Shown here piece by piece: positions 61,401-64,000 of a DNA stretch of 64,000 nucleotides. The stretch's first letter is position 1, and each line of letters starts with the position of its first letter. The stretch lies in assembly GCA_012934845.2 (NCBI GenBank), contig WNNJ02001606.1, forward strand, positions 248,001 through 312,000, in the 5' to 3' direction. The position numbers were made by a program, and so were the translations under genes. Below the pieces are notes generated by a model. The model searched no databases. It was not told where the DNA came from and saw only the letters and a list, made by a program, of their open reading frames with translations. Source of the stretch: Pomphorhynchus laevis. Its lineage: Eukaryota; Acanthocephala; Palaeacanthocephala; Echinorhynchida; Pomphorhynchidae.

Positions 61401-63846
61401 CCGAAAATAATCCTACGCAATTTTAATGTGAGAATGCATAATTTTTTCATTTTTAATGTGTTTGTTTGAACGTTAATAATGCCATAACGTTATTTCATTG
61501 TGTTTTTTGAACGTTAATAATGTTATAACGTTATTGTAATAACGTTAATTAACGTCATATTAAACGTTTTTATAAATAAATTTACAGTTTCGTGATTAAA
61601 AGCGATGGATTCAAAGTATATCAACTTTTAGTTATTTCTTTAGGGCCAAAAATGTTGATTATTAAATATCCGATGCCATAAAATTTCTCTCCTTACTCGA
61701 TAAGTAGTTTTGAGATAAAATGAATTTAAAAAAGAACAAGACAGCTCTTCCGCATAGAAATATTGAAGACACACATATCAAAAATATCTTAAGATATCTC
61801 TTTTGCTTTCAAAACTTATTTAGCTTTCAAAACATTGTTGCAACAACCATGTTGTTGCAACAATCACGTTTCGATCGACACCGGCTGGCTGATGTATGCA
61901 TGCAGCTTTAGCAAAGAACTTCCAGCTCTATTGTCATACGTTTTTTTCTATACAATTATTTGATGTTAAATTTATTTTAATTGCTTAAAATCGGTCATTT
62001 TTAAAGTATCGGTGCCTACTTTATTATCTTTTATGTAGTTAGTAATTTAATATAAATATATTCCATTTCAGTTTATATATTACGTTTAGAATGTTTTTGA
62101 ATTTTTATCATATTGTATTGCAACTGTGGAACGATTATTTAACGTCACTTATCGAAAGATGGATAAAAAGCAAGCGAGGTATTTAGTTTGCGTCTATTTA
62201 TTATATATAGTATACTACTATTCATATGACATGATTTGGGACGGTGCTTTCACCTAATTTATTAGTAAATTTGTTGTAAATCGTATAGTATAATCTTATA
62301 ACAGATAATGTTATAAGTATCAATATTCTAGAAATATATGGCAGCATATTTCTAGAATACGTTTTTGTTGTAAAATAGTTTATATTTCCAGCTAATAAAA
62401 TTAACGTTAATTATTAGTAATATTAATAATCAATAATTTTATTTGTCATTAATCAAGTATGTGCAGGTCAACAATACACATAGTTTTTCTCTTGAGATTT
62501 GGTTCCTCTTACCTCATCGAGTATCCAGATTTTCGATGTTTTCCCATAGTGTCCACGATAAGTAATATAATACATAAAAGTATATGCAATTGCTAATATT
62601 TTTATATTTATATTGATTATTGAATTGAACTAATTCATTAGATTGTAGAAAATTTGATAACTTTACAAGGTACATTTCTCATTTTGATAAAATGAGAAGT
62701 TTCGCCGTTTAAGATTTTGAAAATGTAATAAATATGTTTGCATTGTTATATTTTACTCTTAGCATTTGGAAATGGATAAACTTTGTCAAATGGTAGTATT
62801 TTTATATTACGAATTGAAATTGAATGTGGTAATTACTATATAAAATTAATAATAAAATTAATAAATATTAATTTTATTATAAATATAATAAAATTAATAT
62901 TTTATTATATTAAGGGTAGAGGAGTTAGGGGCCGAAACCTGATAGCATAGCAGTTCCTCCTGATGACCTCTAATTCTTATTCTGATACAACGTCTGTTAT
63001 TTATTAGTCAATTCATAAAAATGACGTTTATTTTAAATTTCATTTTTTATTTTTTATTTTTATTTTTTAACTTGATTAAAATTATAGAAAATCTAAAAAC
63101 AATTATTAATTTTATTATTTAATTATTAAATTTTGATTTAGCATTATTATGTTTTGTTTATTTTATAATTATATAACAATACGTAGACTCAGTTAGCTGA
63201 TTTAATTTATTAATTATTAATTTAATATTTAGTAAAAATTAATAAAATTTATTGTTTATTTTGTGGAAAAACGATTGTTTGTAAATTGGTATCTAGTGCA
63301 TTGCGCCTTGTTAATATTAAAATTGTATTGTTCTACTGACTGCCACATTGCACGACATTTTATTCATCGGTCTCAATAATTATATTTCATCAATATGACA
63401 ATTTTTTTGTTTTCTTTACAGGGAAGTCGGACTTGAAACTCGTGAGATTTTAAAATCCAAGCTGCAATCAGAAGTGGATCTAAGCAAGGCACTTCGTCAA
63501 GCCGTAATTCTAATTTTGTACGCTTCGAATTCCTTGTATTTACCTATAACCGGAAAAATGATTCCTGCTATACTGCGTATTATCGAATTATCACTACAGG
63601 AACAAAACTCTAGCGAATTAACCGAACTTAACGAAATCTACAGTAGGCCTTAATTTTTTGTGCTTGGTTTAATTAATTGAACATATGCAGCTTTCTAACT
63701 TCTAAAATTACTTTCTAACGTTTTGTAAATCCGCAAATATTTGATTAATTGAACTCAATGTTTTATTTTTTGTTTTAGATTTAAACCTGAATAGAAATTC
63801 TCTCAATTACAATTATAGCAATTTATCTGAAATACTCTTATTCTGA
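37360..63846 (+). CDS. UFL1: UFM1-protein ligase 1 (UFL1), 15 coding exons
   Basis: E3 that transfers UFM1 to substrates, acting with DDRGK1 and CDK5RAP3 at the ER membrane (ribosome ufmylation, ER quality control). Exons: 37360-37423, 47922-48065, 48932-49058, 50411-50528, 50619-50808, 51622-51753, 53550-53722, 56432-56605, 58568-58661, 58720-58897, 58974-59170, 60521-60663, 60720-60803, 62090-62178, 63422-63642, 63779-63846. The last two may instead be a single exon ending at a TAA at 63651-63653. All junctions are GT-AG and all phases agree, giving 731 residues (or 712), against about 794 in human. The product starts MWDEIQKLSEQFQKTQ and continues ELYHSLDGRFYITP, both clear UFL1 signatures. 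The Lys-rich linker (RKQKGKKK) is shorter than in vertebrates. The exons contain no stops, so the gene looks active. Introns carry LINEs, Penelope-like pieces, a SINE and a hammerhead ribozyme. Confidence 0.95.
37690..38940 (+). mobile_element. CR1-like LINE (family B, copy B1), left part, in UFL1 intron 1
   Basis: RT-coding. 37725-38468 carries AAGPDDIHPQLLKLL, AIVVLIYKNGEKDDPNNYMA, SLTSVVCKVIERIL and DVIFLYFSRAFDRVPH (motif A). After one frame change near 38420-38450, 38560-38940 has the FNIFINQLLDL end of motif B, LAFADDVKVWKLI (motif C) and the thumb start to IVKNCFK. It stops exactly where copy B2 is inserted and resumes at 43732. 5'-truncated: no ORF1 or endonuclease. Confidence 0.85.
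39227..40723 (+). pseudogene. CR1-like ORF1 (PHD-like finger and RRM-like domain)
   Basis: Starts MARTKKT, then a TAA at codon 8; the same frame continues without break for 490 codons. CSRSGCDIWTAVNV and FVCGFCAS form the PHD-like finger (residues about 45-75). A long Ser/Asn/His-rich middle follows, with a Cys-dense patch near residues 245-285 (CSQNCPLGSDCSERPC; CSLCVAPLV). The C-terminal RRM-like domain runs ELNVIVSGVEES, VRRVFRLGKKLSDRPRLLKV, LLRDLSPADRLRRHEAF and CNLCVRNFRVVKW. It overlaps the ORF2 start. Confidence 0.85.
40657..43635 (+). pseudogene. CR1-like ORF2 (AP endonuclease and RT), single in-frame stop
   Basis: The ATG at 40657 lies inside ORF1 in the -1 frame. Endonuclease: VGYSNVRSLLAQ, FCITETWLHS, GKRGGGVAAYVR, FCVLYRSPS, LLGDFNIPQIDW, TPSILDLVFTK and GNSDHCVLSM, all catalytic blocks present. 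Linker HPPWFDRELLDAIRSRNKLW. RT: AIVVPIPKKHPAS, DFRPISLTSVFCKLLERII, HGFRIGRSCLTNLL, [TAG], VFLDFSKAFDRVPH, NSGVPQGSVLGPLLFIIFIN and LAFADDLKIWSII; thumb to SRCYKWIHEQC. Frame is the same on both sides of the TAG, so one base change separates it from an open frame. Confidence 0.9.
43690..43701 (+). terminator. CR1-like 3'-terminal hairpin of copy B2
   Basis: AGCC-TTTT-GGCT shortly before the 3' microsatellite end. Equivalent hairpins are at 44310-44321 (B1) and 8035-8046 (B3, minus strand). A role as the RT template-recognition site is inferred from conservation. Confidence 0.6.
43732..44345 (+). mobile_element. CR1-like LINE (family B, copy B1), right part
   Basis: Resumes the thumb: DLSPVCVVRLYNALIRPILE, LRRFTKLCPQVRYLPYEARI and FRLSHRAVNIWNRLPVDVV to the stop at 44238-44240. 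The 3' UTR carries the AGCC-TTAT-GGCT hairpin (44310-44321) and TTGTTGTAATTG microsatellite. Joined to the piece ending at 38940 the alignment to other copies has no gap. Confidence 0.85.
44346..45529. other. UFL1 intron 1 sequence, no gene seen
   Basis: AT-rich. No coding block, repeat array or stable hairpin was recognised. Confidence 0.4.
45530..45975 (+). mobile_element. Family D LINE 3' end, sense
   Basis: C-terminal RT codons and 3' UTR matching copy D8 and the antisense copy at 46440. The 3' hairpin GCGTGC-TCCC-GCACGC is at 45947-45962, followed by CCACGTAAAAATAAATTC. Confidence 0.7.
46440..47275 (-). mobile_element. Family D LINE 3' end, antisense (copy D11)
   Basis: LFPKIDYCLSLFANSPKSII and VRVLFRLRRFDHTS match the RT end of copy D8; the piece extends up to the thumb region. 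It faces the sense copy at 45530-45975 tail to tail across about 465 bp, forming a broken inverted repeat. Confidence 0.72.
47276..47921. other. Last part of UFL1 intron 1
   Basis: AT-rich, ends in the TTTCAG acceptor of exon 2. Nothing else recognised. Confidence 0.4.
47922..48065 (+). CDS. UFL1: UFL1 exon 2
   Basis: TTTCAG acceptor, GTACGT donor. Codes ISETSCVDIIELLSQRKLVE and HSLDGRFYITPPRL, the best conserved part of the N-terminal winged-helix region. Confidence 0.95.
48932..49058 (+). CDS. UFL1: UFL1 exon 3
   Basis: TTTTTAG acceptor, GTAGGT donor. GRATLETLQLNLQIDSYVLS aligns with the human [20 protein letters not shown] segment. Confidence 0.92.
49403..49416. repeat. 14-bp GC-rich palindrome
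   Basis: CGGCGATATCGCCG, self-complementary, in a very AT-rich intron. Confidence 0.7.
49647..50149. repeat. Long inverted repeat (foldback), UFL1 intron 3
   Basis: Left arm about 49647-49855 and right arm about 49940-50149 are reverse complements with scattered mismatches, around a spacer of roughly 85 bp. The arms start with ACATTATTGTTG/GAAGGAAGAA-like sequence and contain AAAACAAAACACATTA and CATTGTATAATT words. It may be a MITE-like foldback element; no transposase. Confidence 0.8.
50411..50528 (+). CDS. UFL1: UFL1 exon 4
   Basis: TTACCAG acceptor, GTAATA donor. ACLEQIYEEICEVTYEKRCI then LDLCSRLDSISLSLFNE, matching YLDRLAEEVNDKLQ and ISELCKTYDLP. Confidence 0.92.
50619..50808 (+). CDS. 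UFL1: UFL1 exon 5
   Basis: Follows a 90-bp intron. Ends with a GTAAGT donor at 50809. Codes ICSQTYKDLQCSLLLGSLEA, aligned with [20 protein letters not shown]. Confidence 0.92.
51622..51753 (+). CDS. UFL1: UFL1 exon 6
   Basis: LNGQFIHGYYIPNAYIEKQM and LLDTNGYI correspond to GRLRGTVVGG...VFVPDIYS and FFRQNGYL. CTTTAG acceptor, GTACTA donor. Confidence 0.93.
51884..52117 (-). mobile_element. Penelope-like tail, copy B
   Basis: Only the last part of the element: from the C-terminal codons to the TCAGCTAA...GAG terminus. It starts (in sense) at the same GGGT(A/C)GA word as copy E. Confidence 0.7.
52842..52921. repeat. 80-bp hairpin with 17-bp perfect arms
   Basis: AGTAACGAACTGTTACC at 52842-52858 and its exact reverse complement at 52905-52921. 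Weaker pairing continues outward (TACTGCAAATT against ACCTTGCAATG). Inside is a further GTGTAATTATTACAC palindrome. Looks like a tiny MITE. Confidence 0.8.
53091..53152. repeat. Short tandem repeat GATCAGCGATG
   Basis: Four to five direct copies with small spacers. Confidence 0.8.
53238..53314. repeat. Two-copy tandem repeat, 38-bp unit
   Basis: CATCTAGTGGGCA...ATTATAAATAAT...CACCAATA occurs twice in direct orientation with few differences. Confidence 0.85.
53550..53722 (+). CDS. UFL1: UFL1 exon 7
   Basis: DYRLLNEWKVIDRQWLMQKM, then FFESCWITSEHLDRLFTEAK. TAATTAG acceptor, GTACAT donor. The 2.7-kb intron after it holds the hammerhead ribozyme. Confidence 0.92.
55597..55731 (-). mobile_element. 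Penelope-like tail, copy C
   Basis: The last 135 bp of the same family, TCAAATCAACTAACTGAG through a TTATATCAAG edge. Confidence 0.65.
55950..56154. repeat. 205-bp foldback repeat next to the ribozyme
   Basis: The arms (about 86 bp each) pair almost without mismatch: ATGAAGTACCAGAAAGATTT on the left, AAATCTTTCTGGTACTTCAT on the right. The central part includes CTGGCATTTGCCAG, itself palindromic. No coding potential. It ends 14 bp before stem III of the hammerhead ribozyme. Confidence 0.92.
56168..56248 (+). ncRNA. Hammerhead self-cleaving ribozyme in UFL1 intron 7
   Basis: All core positions fit. Stem III 5' strand GTGCCGT (56168-56174) pairs with ACGGTAC (56242-56248), one G-T wobble. Then C at 56175, so the predicted scissile site is GTC, between 56175 and 56176. 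Stem I TGCCAG (56176-56181) with CTGGCA (56212-56217), an internal loop, a second helix CCTCC/GGAGG (56183-56187 with 56204-56208) and a 14-nt apical loop. Conserved CTGATGA (56218-56224). Stem II GTCAT-TGTG-ATGAC (56225-56238). Conserved GAA (56239-56241) followed by A15.1. Stem III is the open helix (type III layout). Same strand as UFL1, so it would be transcribed in the pre-mRNA. Hammerheads in SINE-like repeats and in introns of animals are known; activity here is inferred. Confidence 0.9.
56249..56345 (+). other. Sequence downstream of the ribozyme, probably the same repeat unit
   Basis: More GC-rich than the flanks. TCCGCG (56271-56276) can pair with CGCGGA about 35 nt later, suggesting a structured RNA. 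It shows no match to the SINE or the other repeats in the window. Confidence 0.4.
56432..56605 (+). CDS. UFL1: UFL1 exon 8
   Basis: 58 codons, phase 0 at both ends: ELLPCGMPSTDLAKFVETIM and FIVSDELRRNVSDKLMDLGK, matching PLLPTSLSVEDAAILL and VVSEKFINDCTELF. Confidence 0.93.
56734..58413 (-). mobile_element. Penelope-like retroelement, copy D (UFL1 intron 8)
   Basis: Same extent as copy A. RT blocks YLKVGTSIFRQVKGVPMGGN and YIDDICIFISN (57577-57897), IIYYNLKLHKNLIKPKFICS (57962-58285). Broken, with several interruptions, and interrupted near its 3' end by an RTE-like tail (56804-56910). Confidence 0.8.
56804..56910 (+). mobile_element. RTE-like LINE 3' tail inserted in Penelope copy D
   Basis: Matches 7914-8018: ATGGTCGGACTCACGCCC, GAAGACGCAGC, then AACGGGATAAGCGCTAAGA. 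About 107 bp, 3' end only. Confidence 0.8.
58568..58661 (+). CDS. UFL1: UFL1 exon 9
   Basis: ALNDRALVDKLLSKVVNSNS, then a Ser/Gln-rich linker start. Followed by a 58-bp intron. Confidence 0.8.
58720..58897 (+). CDS. UFL1: UFL1 exon 10
   Basis: Basic linker ERKQKGKKKATVSS, then ANEKITITDIAQVTP and LPDALVESFASFYLR, aligned with the [20 protein letters not shown] region. Confidence 0.9.
58974..59170 (+). CDS. UFL1: UFL1 exon 11
   Basis: STVESFICKKMEVHLSDTIA, then ITCNDIFKSLQEVELITRSI. It matches LNKTYLEVVRSVFMSS and IKDLQEEVSNLYNNI. The preceding intron is 76 bp. Confidence 0.92.
59910..60187 (-). mobile_element. tRNA-like SINE dimer
   Basis: Two direct units of 139 bp (59910-60048 and 60049-60187). 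On the minus strand each reads GTCTAGTGGATGCAGCG (A-box-like) and, 35 bp on, GAGTTCGAATC (B box), the internal RNA polymerase III promoter layout of tRNA-derived SINEs. No ORF. The upstream flank (59865-59909) also carries GGGCCTCATCAGCCGCTGACCC. Lies in UFL1 intron 11. Confidence 0.75.
60263..60352 (+). mobile_element. tRNA-like SINE, third copy, opposite orientation
   Basis: GCAGCCAGTCTAGTGGATGC and GACGTCCTGAGTTCAAATC; about 90 bp match the SINE units, inverted relative to them. Confidence 0.75.
60521..60663 (+). CDS. UFL1: UFL1 exon 12
   Basis: DPDFVSELNAYVLNAYCNNL and LLETCDNMSYEQQDTLKTNK; equals DDTQAALTKHLLKSVCTDI and the segment after it. Donor GTAATT, then a 56-bp intron. Confidence 0.88.
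60720..60803 (+). CDS. UFL1: UFL1 exon 13
   Basis: 28 codons, DRQSVIEKFTESNKESLQNL then EHYFGEST, like LSEETKVALTKLHNSL. CCTTTAG acceptor, GTGCGT donor. Confidence 0.88.
61480..61570. repeat. Short repeats of AACGTTAATAATG / ATAACGTTAT
   Basis: TTAATAATG-x-CATAACGTTAT occurs twice, followed by more ATAACGTTA palindromic words. Confidence 0.65.
62090..62178 (+). CDS. UFL1: UFL1 exon 14
   Basis: NVFEFLSYCIATVERLFNVT then YRKMDKKQA, aligned with IEDFISCLDSAAEACDIM and KRGDKKRER. CGTTTAG acceptor, GTATTT donor. Confidence 0.87.
62324..62359. repeat. 14-bp stem hairpin
   Basis: TATTCTAGAAATAT and ATATTTCTAGAATA, exact complements, 8-nt loop. Confidence 0.85.
62914..63204 (+). mobile_element. 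Penelope-like tail, copy E, sense
   Basis: Starts GGGTAGAGGAGTTAGGGGCC, runs through the C-terminal codons (the frame gives GPKPDSIAVPPDD-like) and a 200-bp AT tail, ends ACTCAGTTAGCTGATTT. It is closest to copy A but in the opposite orientation. Lies in UFL1 intron 14. Confidence 0.78.
63422..63653 (+). CDS. UFL1: UFL1 exon 15, with alternative 3' end
   Basis: REVGLETREILKSKLQSEVD, then LRQAVILILYASNSLYLPIT and MIPAILRIIELSLQEQ. Read through, it stops at TAA 63651-63653 after EIYSRP. Using a GTAGGC donor at 63643 and a TTTTAG acceptor at 63778 it continues in phase for 22 codons to TGA 63844-63846. The sequence does not decide between them. Confidence 0.88.
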
Positions 63847-64000
63847 TTAAACAGTTTAAAAATGTTTCACGCATTATATGTGGGCAGTGTTGCAACAAAA
63901 GTTTGGATATAACAATATACGAGTTAATAATTATACAAGTCAAAATATATATATAATTTTATATCTGACTGTGTTAAACTGTGCTCCGTGAGCTAATAAG

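Noticed and set aside
61720-61911. Short plus-strand frame in UFL1 intron 13
   Set aside because: No match to UFL1 or any family I know and no splice context; AT-rich random frame.
1-64000. CRISPR arrays, operons, prokaryotic promoters or riboswitches
   Set aside because: Spliced genes and LINEs show animal DNA. Tandem repeats at 36235 and 53091 lack unique spacers of constant length.

Overview
The window is animal nuclear DNA: AT-rich, with two conserved eukaryotic genes, one of them with 15 coding exons, embedded in a dense layer of retroelements. The mix of CR1/L2-like LINEs, an RT with a restriction-like endonuclease, Penelope-like RTs, a tRNA-like SINE and a hammerhead ribozyme fits an invertebrate such as a flatworm or cnidarian, but the sequence alone does not fix the phylum.

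Host genes. TAF13 (TFIID histone-fold subunit) is a complete single-exon gene on the minus strand at 4878-5246. UFL1 (the UFM1 E3 ligase) occupies the right 26.5 kb on the plus strand. Exon 1 is at 37360-37423, exon 2 only at 47922-48065, and the last exon ends at 63653 or 63846 depending on splicing. I rebuilt it exon by exon from splice sites, phases and remembered similarity to human UFL1. All phases fit and give about 712-731 residues.

Layout. 1-3010: RT/REL-endonuclease LINE (family A). 3430-4290: another RT fragment. 4878-5246: TAF13. 6000-16400: CR1-like LINEs (family B), one split by a 4.2-kb insertion holding an RTE-like tail and an antisense CR1-like element. 16440-20330: antisense two-ORF LINE (family C). 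20650-30030: antisense L2-like LINEs (family D) with a family C piece, and a short internally deleted family A remnant at 24400-25330. 30335-31974: antisense Penelope-like RT. 32100-35620: RT remnants and family D. 35747-37180: a family B ORF1 fragment, a minisatellite and a Ty3/gypsy-like gag fossil. 37360-63846: UFL1.

UFL1 introns act as TE reservoirs. Intron 1 (10.5 kb) holds a nearly intact CR1-like LINE inserted inside another CR1-like LINE, plus two family D 3' ends. Later introns hold a 500-bp foldback repeat, four copies or pieces of one Penelope-like family, a tRNA-like SINE dimer, and in intron 7 a complete hammerhead self-cleaving ribozyme (56168-56248) in the same sense as UFL1, lying 14 nt from a 205-bp perfect-looking foldback. 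The ribozyme is the strongest candidate for something functionally unusual here.
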